From the NCBI GenBank assembly GCA_024228395.1, contig JAAETM010000155.1:1-32692 (forward strand): DNA of 32,692 nucleotides, in the 5' to 3' direction. The translations under genes and the position numbers were made by a program. Shown piece by piece: positions 1 to 8,861 of the stretch (the first letter of the stretch is position 1; each line of letters starts with the position of its first letter). Under the pieces are notes generated by a model. It ran no database searches. It saw only the letters and a program-made list of their open reading frames with translations, and was not told where the DNA came from. This DNA comes from a bacterium. GTDB taxonomy: Bacteria; Planctomycetota; UBA1135; GCA-002686595.

Positions 1-704
1 GGTGGGAGGAACACCATCGTGTATATCACAGAAACGGCTGCGAGGCAGATCGCAAGGACTCCGACTCCCTTGGTTCGCTTTCGCTCCCCGGCGGCAGGGG
101 AGGAACTTCCCATCCAGCCTCCCACCAAGGTGCAATGGAAAAGGGAAAGTCCGGTCATGGGGACTCCACTCATCTGACCATCGATGAGGATTCCCCAGCT
201 GAGCAGTGAGCCCAATCCGAAGAGCGTTAGAACCGACTCGGGCCACTTGCGATTCGCCGCCAAGCCCGCGAACATCCAGATGAAGCCTGCAATGGCAGCG
301 GCTAGGCATCGCCAAATCCACGTGACTTCGCCTGCCATGGGCCACTTTGTTGCGGCGAAACTAGTAACCCAAGTCGCGATGAGAAGGGCTCCAATCGAAA
401 CGCAAAGAGCCAAAATGTGGGAGGCGGTGCGGCCCCGAGTGCGTGGAAGGAGGATCCCAAGGAAACCTACGGCCAGTATGGACAAGAAGATCCACGGGGG
501 TAGTTCTTGAACAAGAATGCCCATGCATAGAGCGTTCAGCAATGCCCATCCGCCGATCAGCGCTGGTAGCCCGAGCATCACCTTCTTTCGACGATTTGGC
601 CTGGCTGGTGCTATTGAAGTCATTCTGAAGGAAAGCAGGGAATCCGGCGCAAGCTCCCATTGCACCACAGACGCCGCACTAGACCCAAGTTTCTCGCACG
701 CCAT
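1..704 (-). CDS. Multi-pass membrane protein, paralogue of the next gene (3' end outside window)
   Basis: An open frame on the minus strand starts with ATG at 704-702 and stays open to the left edge (about 234 codons), so the C-terminus is outside the window. Its translation begins MACEKLGSSAASVVQWELA. It carries hydrophobic stretches typical of five or more membrane helices, including one near residues 40-70 and one after the motif PRTRGRTASH. It aligns clearly with the neighbouring gene at 766-1818: both share CEKLGS, VVQWE, LPRTRGRTASH or NPRTRGRTASH, LCVSIG and NRKWPESV at matching positions. The two genes are in tandem, 61 bp apart, on the same strand, so they are probably co-transcribed. 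I do not recognise the family and assign no function. No frameshift or stop is seen in the visible part. Confidence 0.7.
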   Translation of the reverse strand, partial: MACEKLGSSAASVVQWELAPDSLLSFRMTSIAPARPNRRKKVMLGLPALIGGWALLNALCMGILVQELPPWIFLSILAVGFLGILLPRTRGRTASHILALCVSIGALLIATWVTSFAATKWPMAGEVTWIWRCLAAAIAGFIWMFAGLAANRKWPESVLTLFGLGSLLSWGILIDGQMSGVPMTGLSLFHCTLVGGWMGSSSPAAGERKRTKGVGVLAICLAAVSVIYTMVFLP

Positions 705-765
705 AGTGCGCCGCAGTCCCAACCCTGGCGTAGGGGCCTTTTAGGGGCTTAGACAGGTCATGGAA

Positions 766-1818
766 TCAATAAGCAGGACTCGCGACCCAAATCGAACCCC
801 TGCGCGGGACCTTCCTCAACTTCCAAAGCCATCCCATGAAAGCTGGGATGGACCCATCTGCAATTGCGTTTTGGCAGCGCTTGTCGTCCTGGGCAGCCAG
901 GGCAGCGTAAGCGTCATTGATTATCTGCTGGTCCTCGACGAGCGTGAGTTTGGCGTAGTCATCGGACATCCAGGTGTTGTAGAGCACATCCACGGGCTCA
1001 TCGCTTGGACTGCCCAAGCGCAGAACGTATTGGACGCTCACGCCATTGCTTCCATCCCCATAAACGATGTAAGCCGTTTCGCTGTGGTCTGAACCTATCC
1101 TGATGGTGCGGGGGCTTCCCGGTGGTGTAATCGCCAATGCGCAAAATGTAGAGATTCCAGCTAGGGATACAGCAATCATTCCGCCCATTTTATTGCCGTG
1201 CCCTTGCCACCAACTCGACGCTAAACAACCTATCCAGCCCCCAAAGAGGCTGCAAAGAAAAGGCATGAGACCGGTCAAGGGGAAGCCAAAGGACCGCGCT
1301 CCTTCTAGGAAAAAGACCCAGCTAACCAGGGCACCGATCAAGAGCAGGAGCGGCACGGACTCGGGCCACTTTCGATTGACCGATAGCCCGCAATACATCC
1401 ATGCGAAGGCTCCCCAGGCGGCGAACATGGGCTCGAAGAACCACCCGAAGTACCTGCCGGACCAAAGGAACATCGCCACCAATACGAGCACGACAATGAG
1501 GCAGCCGATTGACACACACAGGGCAAAGACATGGGAAGCAGTGCGACCTCGGGTTCTTGGATTGAGGAGCCCAAGCAAGCTGATGGCAAGCAGGGGCCAT
1601 AGGGCCCATTGCGACCTAGCTTGCCCGCCAAAACTGGCAACGAGTATGGAAAACAATACGCTTCCACCGATCGCCGCCGGCACGACGAATTTCACCACCT
1701 TCCTGATTTTTGATTGGGTCGTAGTCAAGGACGCCAGCCCGCGAGGTAGCCCTGAAATGGGCGCAGGCTCCCATTGCACCACACGCGTCGTCCGAGACCC
1801 AAGTTTCTCGCACACCAC
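766..1818 (-). CDS. Multi-pass membrane protein with C-terminal soluble domain, unknown function
   Basis: About 350 residues. After a roughly 45-residue N-terminal segment there are about seven hydrophobic segments, for example around VVKFVVPAAIGGSVLF, WALWPLLAISLLGLL, VFALCVSIGCLIVVLVLV and MIAVSLAGISTFCALA. They are followed by a soluble tail of about 110 residues with no family I recognise. I chose the GTG at 1818-1816 because it aligns with the ATG of the tandem paralogue and has GGAG six bases upstream. A TTG six codons further upstream (1836) is also open and also conserved in the paralogue, so the start is not certain. The gene diverges from gltX. It may be a sensor or envelope protein of a lineage-specific family, but nothing in the sequence decides this. 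Confidence 0.65.
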   Translation of the reverse strand: MVCEKLGSRTTRVVQWEPAPISGLPRGLASLTTTQSKIRKVVKFVVPAAIGGSVLFSILVASFGGQARSQWALWPLLAISLLGLLNPRTRGRTASHVFALCVSIGCLIVVLVLVAMFLWSGRYFGWFFEPMFAAWGAFAWMYCGLSVNRKWPESVPLLLLIGALVSWVFFLEGARSFGFPLTGLMPFLCSLFGGWIGCLASSWWQGHGNKMGGMIAVSLAGISTFCALAITPPGSPRTIRIGSDHSETAYIVYGDGSNGVSVQYVLRLGSPSDEPVDVLYNTWMSDDYAKLTLVEDQQIINDAYAALAAQDDKRCQNAIADGSIPAFMGWLWKLRKVPRRGSIWVASPAY

Positions 1819-1894
1819 AGGGTGCTCCAGTCCCAACCCTGGCGTATCTTCTTGGGCAGCATCCGGGGTTTACAGATCCGGATAGGAGCCACAC

Positions 1895-3379
1895 ATGACC
1901 AGCCAAATCAGAGTTCGAATCGCACCCAGCCCCACCGGCACCGTACACCTGGGCCTGTGCCGCACGGCCCTTTTTAACTGGGCCTACGCCCGTCGCCATG
2001 GGGGCAAGTTCATCCTGCGCATCGAGGACACCGACCATGGGCGCAATACGGAGGCCTCGGAGAAGGCCATCCTGGATGGTTTGAAGTGGTTGGGTATGGA
2101 CTGGGATGAGGGCCCCGACAAGGGTGGACCCCATGCTCCCTATCATCAGAGCCAGCGCGTGGCGCGGCACTTGGAAGTGGGCCAGCAGCTGTTGGCCAGC
2201 GGCCACGCCTATCGGGACTTTTCCACGCCCGAGGAGCTGGACGCTTGGCGAGCCGAGCAGGAAGCGCGCAAGCAGCGCCAGGCTTACCGCGGCAAGGACC
2301 GGGACCTGGATGCGGCGCAGTCGAAGAGCCGCGCCGATGGGGGCGAGCCTTTTGCCATTCGCTTCCGCATCCCCGAAGGGGAGTCCAGTTTCAAGGACCT
2401 GGTGCGCGGCGATGTGACAATCCCGCACTTCGAGATCGACGACTGGGTCATGGTGCGCCGTGGCGGCGAAGCTCCCACCTACAACTTCGTTGTGGTGTGT
2501 GACGACTTGGACATGGAGATCAGTCACGTCTTCCGTGGCGAGGAGCACCTGGTCAACACGCCCAAGCAGATCCTGATCTACACGGCGCTCGGCAAAGCAG
2601 CGCCCGAGTTCGGGCACCTGCCCTTGATGCTCGGCACCGACCGCAAGAAACTCAGCAAGCGTACGGGCGACACGGCCCTGGGCGACTACCAGGCCAACGG
2701 TTATCCGAAAGCCGCCATCGTGAACTTCCTGGCCTTGCAAGGCTGGGCTTTGGACGGTGAGCACGACCTTTTCACGAGCGAGCAGTTCGTTGAGAACTTC
2801 GACATCGGCGACGTGTCCAAGGCCGGCGCCGTGTTCGATCCCAAGAAGTTCCTGTGGATGGCCAGCGAATACCTGCGCCATGAGAGCCCCGCCGAACTTC
2901 TGCAGCACGTACTGCCGTACGTTTTGGAGAAGGGCCTGATGACCCCCGCCGAGATCGAAGCACGCGGCGAGTGGCTCGAAGCCGTGGCCGCATCGGTCCA
3001 GGATCGTTTGCAGCTCTACAGCGAGTTCCCCGATTGGATCGCGCACTTCTTTGCCGCAGACGACGCCGTGCCCTATGACGCCAAGGCCGAAAAGGGCGCG
3101 CGCAAGAGAGCCCGAGGCGTGGAGCTTCTTGAGGGTTTCCTCGCCGCATTGGATTCGGGCGCCATACAAAGCGAGCCCGAGACCATGGCCAGCGCCACCA
3201 AGGAGTGGATCAACGCCCAGGATGCTAAGATCCCCGAGCTGTTCCAACCCCTGCGTTGCGCTTTGACCGGTATGCCCGGTGGCCCTGATATCTTTGAGAC
3301 CCTGTCCCTGCTCGGCATGGAAAGCTCGAAGGCCCGCATCCGGGCCGCCATGAATCGACTGGCCGTGCCCGCCACTTAA
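1895..3379 (+). CDS. gltX: Glutamyl-tRNA synthetase
   Basis: Class I aminoacyl-tRNA synthetase that charges tRNA-Glu (and, where no GlnRS exists, tRNA-Gln) with glutamate in the cytoplasm. It has 494 residues, the normal length for bacterial GluRS. The N-terminal ATP-binding signature is PSPTGTVHLG at residues 11-20, with HLGL in place of the classic HIGH. It is followed by LRIEDTD near residue 41, which reads the glutamate substrate. The KMSKS-type loop is KKLSKR at residues 251-256 in the context GTDRKKLSKRTGD. The C-terminal third is the alpha-helical anticodon-binding part. The ATG has a strong ribosome binding site (AGGAG six bases upstream). It is the first gene of a plus-strand series and diverges from the membrane-protein pair on the left. 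Identity is secure. Whether it is discriminating or non-discriminating cannot be told here. Confidence 0.96.
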   Translation: MTSQIRVRIAPSPTGTVHLGLCRTALFNWAYARRHGGKFILRIEDTDHGRNTEASEKAILDGLKWLGMDWDEGPDKGGPHAPYHQSQRVARHLEVGQQLLASGHAYRDFSTPEELDAWRAEQEARKQRQAYRGKDRDLDAAQSKSRADGGEPFAIRFRIPEGESSFKDLVRGDVTIPHFEIDDWVMVRRGGEAPTYNFVVVCDDLDMEISHVFRGEEHLVNTPKQILIYTALGKAAPEFGHLPLMLGTDRKKLSKRTGDTALGDYQANGYPKAAIVNFLALQGWALDGEHDLFTSEQFVENFDIGDVSKAGAVFDPKKFLWMASEYLRHESPAELLQHVLPYVLEKGLMTPAEIEARGEWLEAVAASVQDRLQLYSEFPDWIAHFFAADDAVPYDAKAEKGARKRARGVELLEGFLAALDSGAIQSEPETMASATKEWINAQDAKIPELFQPLRCALTGMPGGPDIFETLSLLGMESSKARIRAAMNRLAVPAT

Positions 3380-3568
3380 CCCGTTTACGAAGCGCACTCC
3401 GTCTCATCATGCCAAAACTTCTCCTTCTCACCCCTGCGGCGGTGGGGCGCTCCTTGAGGGGCAGCTTTGGCACGCCAAGGGGGGGGGCATTTTCGCCTAT
3501 CCCGCAATCCTGGGCCCTGAAGACCCGCAAGTCGGTTTCCAGGGTCAAGGAATGGGGCCAAAGCACCG

Positions 3569-4375
3569 ATGGCATGGGTAGTCATGCCTGGCCCCGTCCC
3601 GAAAATCGATTGCGATCAAGCCCAAGTCACAATCCGAGCCATTGTCCGTGGTGAGGATTCGAACCCGGAGCGCATGGCTTTGCGCCACCATGTTCAGGCC
3701 TGCGAGGGTTGCCACAGCGACTACGTTGGGTCCATGGGTACTCTGGCTTCCCTGGGCCATGAGAAACGTCTGGACCGGGCGATCCGCGAAAAGGCCATCC
3801 GCAAGTTTGAGCTGAAGCGCAGCATTGAAGCCGTTGCGGTTTCCAAGAAACTCTCCCGCGGACGGCTCCGCACCCTGGCTTATCCCGCCTTTTTTGCCAT
3901 CATGATGTTGGCATTGGCCGGGCGCTTGAACTTTGGTGGCGGACCCAGTGTATTGGCTCAAAGTCCTGGCGTTTGGGTGCGCGGCCACGAGCTCGAGACC
4001 GATGCGGGGGAAGCTCGCATCAAGGTGGGCGAGGTCATGCACACTGGGCCCGAGGGGCAAGCGCTCATTTCCGTGGGCGAGACCGAATGGCGCATGCGGG
4101 GCCAGTGCGCCCTGCGCTTAGAAGGCGTTGCCAATCCAACCATGCGCCTGGCGGAGGGGAACCTGGAGATGGGTGGGCCAGCGCGCTGCCTGACCCGACT
4201 CGGGGTCATCCGTGGATCCGAAGGTTCCGTGGTTCTGTTGCAGTTGACCCAGGATGCCTTGGGCATCCAGATCGCCCAGGGGGCAGCCACTTTCATCGCG
4301 GCCCATGGTGAAACGGAATTGCTGACGGGGCAAAGCTGGAGTGTGGACGCTGGCGGCAATCTGCTTCGAGAGTGA
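3569..4375 (+). CDS. Zinc-finger (anti-sigma-like) membrane protein with FecR-like C-terminal domain
   Basis: 268 residues in three parts. The N-terminal part contains HHVQACEGC (His41, Cys45, Cys48), the HxxxCxxC pattern of zinc-finger anti-sigma factors. One hydrophobic helix lies around residues 105-122 (AYPAFFAIMMLALAG). The C-terminal part of about 140 residues is beta-rich, with GEVMHTGPEGQALISVGE and later AAHGETELLTGQSWSV, resembling FecR domains that respond to surface signals. The arrangement suggests a cytoplasmic zinc finger, a membrane anchor and a periplasmic FecR-like sensor. No sigma factor gene is adjacent, so a regulatory role is only an inference. A second ATG at 3584 (MPGPVPK) is an equally possible start. 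The 189 bp between gltX and this gene show only a nine-G run and no clear signal. Confidence 0.6.
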   Translation: MAWVVMPGPVPKIDCDQAQVTIRAIVRGEDSNPERMALRHHVQACEGCHSDYVGSMGTLASLGHEKRLDRAIREKAIRKFELKRSIEAVAVSKKLSRGRLRTLAYPAFFAIMMLALAGRLNFGGGPSVLAQSPGVWVRGHELETDAGEARIKVGEVMHTGPEGQALISVGETEWRMRGQCALRLEGVANPTMRLAEGNLEMGGPARCLTRLGVIRGSEGSVVLLQLTQDALGIQIAQGAATFIAAHGETELLTGQSWSVDAGGNLLRE

Positions 4376-4435
4376 TGACGCTGCCGACGCCGGCTGCCGA
4401 AGAAAGCACTCCCGCAGTGTGGTAGCCTAATCACC

Positions 4436-5341
4436 ATGCAGAGCCCGAAGCAATACCCCAGGCGGCATTCGTCCGCGCGCTTGGCGTTATTTCACATCTG
4501 TCGCACACTGGCGACCGTGATGGGGGGGCGTGCGTTTTACCGGTGGTGTTGTTTGGGGTCCAAGCGTTTGGTTGTGCGCGATCAAATAGTTTGTTCACCC
4601 AACCTGCCCGAGGAACTCGAGGGGTTTACGGTCCTGCACCTGAGCGACTTGCACGCCGGACCTTTTCTCGCCGAAGGGGACTTGAGCCACCTGCCTGGAC
4701 GGCTCGATGGTCGCGTGCCCGACATACTGGCCATCACCGGGGATTTCATCACAGACACCCACGCGGATGCCCTGCGTGTGATCCCCGATCTGGGTTTGTT
4801 TAAAACCCGTTTGGGGGGCTGGGCGGTGTTTGGCAACCACGACTACCGGCACCATGGGCACGTGCACATCGTGCAAGCCCTGCAGGAGCAGGGAATCCAA
4901 ACCCTTCAAGATGAAGGTCAGCGCGTGGGGGATTTGCCGCTTTGGATTTCAGGTTTGAGCGATCTGGAGGAGAGGCCAAACCCCGATCCAGCCCGTGCCA
5001 GGAAGGGCATGCGACCGGGCGACATGGAACTCATGTTGTGCCACAATCCCCTGGGAGCCAAAGCCCTGGCGCATCCCCGCTGCGCTGCAATTCTGTCCGG
5101 CCACTCCCACGGTGGCCAAATCGATTTGCCCTGGCTGCGCAATCTTGGACCCATTCACCCGGGCCTGTCCCTGCTTCTGGGGCAGACCACCTTGATCGTC
5201 AATCGTGGCCTTGGCGTGGTGGGCTTCCCTTGGCGCTTGGGAGCCCCGGCGGAAATGGTATGGATCGAACTTCGGCGCGGGCAGGCATTGCAGGGCAGTG
5301 CGAAGGCCACCTACCAGGCAGGCACAACGCACCCCGAATGA
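4436..5341 (+). CDS. Metallophosphoesterase, YkuE/YaeI-like
   Basis: 301-residue calcineurin-like phosphoesterase. The five metal-binding blocks are all present in order: LSDLHAGP (about residue 69), ITGDFI, FGNHDYR, LCHNP and LSGHSHGGQ. This order and the GHSHGGQ ending are typical of the YkuE/YaeI group, whose characterised members act at the membrane on lipid substrates such as UDP-2,3-diacylglucosamine. The substrate here is not determined. The N-terminus (about 55 residues before the first block) is basic and moderately hydrophobic (LALFHICRTLATVMGG) and could dock the protein to the membrane. It lies 60 bp downstream of the FecR-like gene and 87 bp upstream of the propeller gene on the same strand. 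All catalytic motifs look intact. Confidence 0.85.
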   Translation: MQSPKQYPRRHSSARLALFHICRTLATVMGGRAFYRWCCLGSKRLVVRDQIVCSPNLPEELEGFTVLHLSDLHAGPFLAEGDLSHLPGRLDGRVPDILAITGDFITDTHADALRVIPDLGLFKTRLGGWAVFGNHDYRHHGHVHIVQALQEQGIQTLQDEGQRVGDLPLWISGLSDLEERPNPDPARARKGMRPGDMELMLCHNPLGAKALAHPRCAAILSGHSHGGQIDLPWLRNLGPIHPGLSLLLGQTTLIVNRGLGVVGFPWRLGAPAEMVWIELRRGQALQGSAKATYQAGTTHPE

Positions 5342-5428
5342 AGCCTCAATTGCGGCTATGCTGGGATGGACGCCTTGTCCAAGAGATATTGTGGCCCCAT
5401 ATCCACCCGTGCTGACTAGGATAGGTCA

Positions 5429-6292
5429 ATGCAAGGAAGTCTATGCCAAGCGAACGGAGTGTTGTATGTGGGCCGGCATGCCAAGTCGGCCAGCATCACG
5501 GCATTCGATTTGGATGGCCGGCTCCTGCAGCGCATCGCTGACTTCAAGGACGAAACCGTGGGTCGGTCCTCGGCCAGTGGAATCTGCGTGGATGCGGATC
5601 ACCGCCTGTGGGTGGCCGATGGACCCGCAGGAAGCGTGCGAGGTTTCACCCTATTCGGCAAGCAGATCGCGCACCTGGGTGCGGATGCCCGCGAGGAGGA
5701 TCAACGCGGTGCCCTGGGGGTTCCCGTGGATGTGCTCGCCACCGGTGAAGATGAGGAGCTGGTTCTGGTGGTCGCATCGGCGGGCATTCGACGCCACGCG
5801 GTTCAGGTGTTGGACCCGGGCGGCGGGCGCACTCTCTCCTTGCGTCCCCTTGGGGACCCGCATGGCCGCTTTCAAGAGGTCTGTGCGTTGGCGGCAAGGG
5901 GAGGCAAGGAGCTGCTCGTTTTGGAATCCAAAGTAGCCCGCATCCAGGTCTTTCGCGGCGGCGATTTTTACTTCAGCATTCCCCTGCCCCAGGGATCGGA
6001 TCAAGGCCGTCCGCGCGCCATGTCCGTGGCCCCCAATGGGCGGATTGTCGTCGCGTTGGGTGGACCTGCCGCTGGGGTGGTGGTGCTCGATGATGAAGGC
6101 TGTGTTTTCAATCAGGTGGCCCTGACCGGTGAGGCGGAAGGGCAGGTGGAGGATCCCTGCGGCCTGGCGATTGCGCCGCGCGATGGCGCCCAGGCCGAAC
6201 GTGTTTTCGTGCTCGATCGTTTTGGCGATCGCGTGCAGGTGTTCACCTTGGATGGCAATTGTTACGGCGCCTTCCCCGCCTTGGTTTCATGA
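5429..6292 (+). CDS. NHL-type six-bladed beta-propeller protein
   Basis: 287 residues without a clear signal peptide. It is built from repeats of about 40-50 residues with the NHL-like pattern of a short strand, then GICVDADHRLWVAD, then a variable loop. Examples are ITAFDLDGRLLQRIADF, SGICVDADHRLWVADGPAGS, CGLAIAPRDG near residue 250 and ERVFVLDRFGDRVQVFTLDG near residue 265. This pattern predicts a beta-propeller that binds a ligand or partner. No catalytic function can be read from it. The start ATG at 5429 has AGGATAGG just upstream. The stop codon overlaps the start of the next gene (ATGA at 6289-6292), so the two are very probably translationally coupled. The propeller may act with the large surface protein downstream, but that is inference from position only. 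Confidence 0.75.
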   Translation: MQGSLCQANGVLYVGRHAKSASITAFDLDGRLLQRIADFKDETVGRSSASGICVDADHRLWVADGPAGSVRGFTLFGKQIAHLGADAREEDQRGALGVPVDVLATGEDEELVLVVASAGIRRHAVQVLDPGGGRTLSLRPLGDPHGRFQEVCALAARGGKELLVLESKVARIQVFRGGDFYFSIPLPQGSDQGRPRAMSVAPNGRIVVALGGPAAGVVVLDDEGCVFNQVALTGEAEGQVEDPCGLAIAPRDGAQAERVFVLDRFGDRVQVFTLDGNCYGAFPALVS

Positions 6293-8763
6293 GCATGCGG
6301 AATACATGCAAACGACAAGACGGCGGCAAATTGTGGCTTGTTTTGGCCTTGCTCGGCGCATGCCTGGCGCTCGTGGGTTATGGGGTCTTGGTTGCGCATC
6401 CCAACGACGGAGGGGGCGATGGACTGCAACCCGATGTGGGTAGCCAAGAGGATCTAGCCGAGGAAGCGAGCTTCACCCTGCTCGATGTTTCCCAGGGGAA
6501 TCAACGCTTTGCAGACGTCAATCACGAACAGGAAGCAAACGCCGAGGTCATTCCAGTGGACTGGCAAGGCGCTGAACTCCGGGCTTGGCATGGACTGGTC
6601 TTGTCCACAAAGGGGGCGGAACCCCTCGCGAAAAGCTTGGTTGAATTCCGTTGCTCCCAGGGGCTGGTACAGGCTGAAACCGATGACTCGGGCCAGTTCA
6701 GCATGCAAATTCCCCCCGGTGTTCCAGGGGTACTGACCGCGAGCCATGCGGGCTATCTTGAACGGTCAAGACCCAAGGCCCGCTCCGGGTCCCAGGTCTC
6801 CATATTGTTGATCCCCCAAAGCGCCATCCTGGGGACCTATGACGGGGATCCCACTGGACTCTCTGCGGATATATTCTGGGGCGATTCGGAGAATTCACAT
6901 GAGCCTATTCAAACCACGGAATTGGACGATGAAGGTCGGTTCCGCTTCGAGGGTTTGGCTCCAGGCATGTACTCCCTGAGGGCTCGACATGGCGTCCATG
7001 CAATCCTGAAGAATGTGCCCCTGGGAGAAGGTGAAGAGCGGCACGTGGAGTTGACGCCCATGGCCTCCTCCCAATTGCTTGGGGGGCGGGTTGTGATCAA
7101 GCCGGGGGGCCAGGCCGTGTCCCATGCGGAAGTCCACGTGGGTTACCACGCGATCGGTATTCCCAAGGCGCTGGAGCAGGGAACCGCGAGGGTCGAAACC
7201 GCCGACGAGGAGGGGCGCTTCGAGCTGGGATTGGGCGAGGGGCTTCGAACCAGCGTGCGGGCCGTGGCCCCTTGGGGCGGGGAGAAATCTATCAACTACA
7301 TGGATGCGGAGGCGTGGCTCGCAAAAGGCGCAGCGCTTGTCGAAATTGCGGCCGCGGCACGCTTGTCCGGGCGAGTTGTTGATTTGAATGGCAAGCCAGT
7401 TGCAGGCGTGCGCCTTGAGTTGAAGAAGACGGTGTCGAAAAAATCGATGGTTCAGTCGGAAAGCTATTCGCGCATCACGACCACCGACATGGAAGGGACT
7501 TTCAACTTTGGGGATGTGCCTTCGAAAGAGACCCTGATTGTGGTTGCATCCAGGTCCAATGAGGAGGGCTCGGGACGCTCGCCCGGTCAAGTCCTCGGAC
7601 TCGTGAAGCTAGGCCCTGGGCAGACCCGCGAGGATTTTATATTGCGTTTGGGGTTGCAAGGTCGATTGACAGGGCGCGTGCTCGATCAGGGCGACAAACC
7701 GTTTGATGGCGTCATCTTGGAGGTCTCCAATTCGGAGGGCATGGCGATCGCCTCGACCATCAGCGACGGCTTGGGGGGCTACTCGATCGAAAGTCTGCCC
7801 TCCGAGCCCGGCAACTTTTTCGTGGTAGAACTGCGCACGGATGGCCTTGTGCTGCACCGGGAAACCGTGGCGTTTCCTCGGCGGCAGAAGGGCAAGCCAG
7901 AGGACCGGATCATCACCAAGGATTTTCGCGTCGCTCGCAAATCACTCGTGTCGGGCTGGGTACTCGATGATGAGGGCTACGGGGTCGGAAGCGTACGCGT
8001 GTACTTGACCCAAAAAAAGGGGCGCAAGAGTGCACTGGGTGATGGCCTGAGCGACTTCGACGGTTCCTTTCAGTTTCTGGTTTCAGAACCCGGAGAGGGC
8101 AAGATCGAGGTCGCCCTGCGGTCGCGCGCCTGGCAACTGCCCAAGGGAGTGAGCCGGGAGCTGCCCAACCCACTGTTCAGTCCATTGATCATCGATGTGG
8201 AGCGCTCGGCGTTGGAAGCCCGGGCACAGGTTCGCGGAGAGGTCCTGGTGGAAGGTTCCGCCTCGGCGGTGCCACGCTTGCGTATTCAAAACGCGCGCGG
8301 TGGGACTTTGGTCACCGATGGCTCCAGGTTCTTCCTGACGGGCATCACCCCCGGTCGCATACGTTTGAAATTGAAAGCCAATGGCATGGAGTCACGGTCC
8401 TTGCCCTCAGTGGATTTGACGCCCGGGCAGAATTTGGATCTGGGTTTGATTCGCATGCACTGGGGCTGCGACCTGAACCTCGAGCTGACCGGCACCAGTG
8501 GTGCAAAGTTGCCCAAGGGCAGCAAGGTGCGCTTGCAAAATCTGTCCAAGTACGAATGGGACCCGGACCGCAAGTGGCAAATCCTTGATCTATCGAAGAG
8601 CGTCAAGCGCGGTCGCCGCAAACCGATCCGCATTTCGAGGGGGGGCATAGCCCGTGGCATGTGGACGTTGGATGCTGAGATCCCCGGGTTCAAAAGAGTG
8701 GTGCGTAAGTTGAATCTCAAAAAGCGCAAGGCGAACATCAAGGTCAAGCTGGTTCGCAAGTGA
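6289..8763 (+). CDS. Large membrane-anchored protein with repeated carboxypeptidase-regulatory-like domains
   Basis: 824 residues from the ATG at 6289. I chose it over an in-frame upstream codon because it overlaps the upstream stop as ATGA and is followed at once by a basic stretch and a single helix (about residues 15-34, WLVLALLGACLALVGYGVL). The rest is extracytoplasmic and built of beta-sandwich modules with the carboxypeptidase-regulatory-like signature, for example GRVVDLNGKPVAGVRLEL, GRVLDQGDKPFDGVILEV and GWVLDDEGYGVGSVRVYL, plus PGQNLDLGLI near residue 713. Such domains are usually structural or carbohydrate-facing modules in surface proteins, and no enzyme domain is visible. The C-terminus is very basic (KRKANIKVKLVRK). 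A short sequence at 9498-9536 looks like a remnant of a second copy. Confidence 0.75.
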   Translation: MSMRNTCKRQDGGKLWLVLALLGACLALVGYGVLVAHPNDGGGDGLQPDVGSQEDLAEEASFTLLDVSQGNQRFADVNHEQEANAEVIPVDWQGAELRAWHGLVLSTKGAEPLAKSLVEFRCSQGLVQAETDDSGQFSMQIPPGVPGVLTASHAGYLERSRPKARSGSQVSILLIPQSAILGTYDGDPTGLSADIFWGDSENSHEPIQTTELDDEGRFRFEGLAPGMYSLRARHGVHAILKNVPLGEGEERHVELTPMASSQLLGGRVVIKPGGQAVSHAEVHVGYHAIGIPKALEQGTARVETADEEGRFELGLGEGLRTSVRAVAPWGGEKSINYMDAEAWLAKGAALVEIAAAARLSGRVVDLNGKPVAGVRLELKKTVSKKSMVQSESYSRITTTDMEGTFNFGDVPSKETLIVVASRSNEEGSGRSPGQVLGLVKLGPGQTREDFILRLGLQGRLTGRVLDQGDKPFDGVILEVSNSEGMAIASTISDGLGGYSIESLPSEPGNFFVVELRTDGLVLHRETVAFPRRQKGKPEDRIITKDFRVARKSLVSGWVLDDEGYGVGSVRVYLTQKKGRKSALGDGLSDFDGSFQFLVSEPGEGKIEVALRSRAWQLPKGVSRELPNPLFSPLIIDVERSALEARAQVRGEVLVEGSASAVPRLRIQNARGGTLVTDGSRFFLTGITPGRIRLKLKANGMESRSLPSVDLTPGQNLDLGLIRMHWGCDLNLELTGTSGAKLPKGSKVRLQNLSKYEWDPDRKWQILDLSKSVKRGRRKPIRISRGGIARGMWTLDAEIPGFKRVVRKLNLKKRKANIKVKLVRK

Positions 8764-8861
8764 TGGTTTTGCTGGGGGACCGAGCGACTTATCTTGGTAT
8801 TTCCCGTCAAGGAGGGGTCCATCGGGTAGCCGGGGCAGCCCTGGCCGAATGTGTTTGATGT

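Noticed and set aside
1616..3397. Long minus-strand open frame (593 codons) opposite gltX
   Set aside because: It lies almost wholly antisense to the secure gltX gene, its product has no family-like motifs, and such frames are expected from the codon bias of GC-rich genes.
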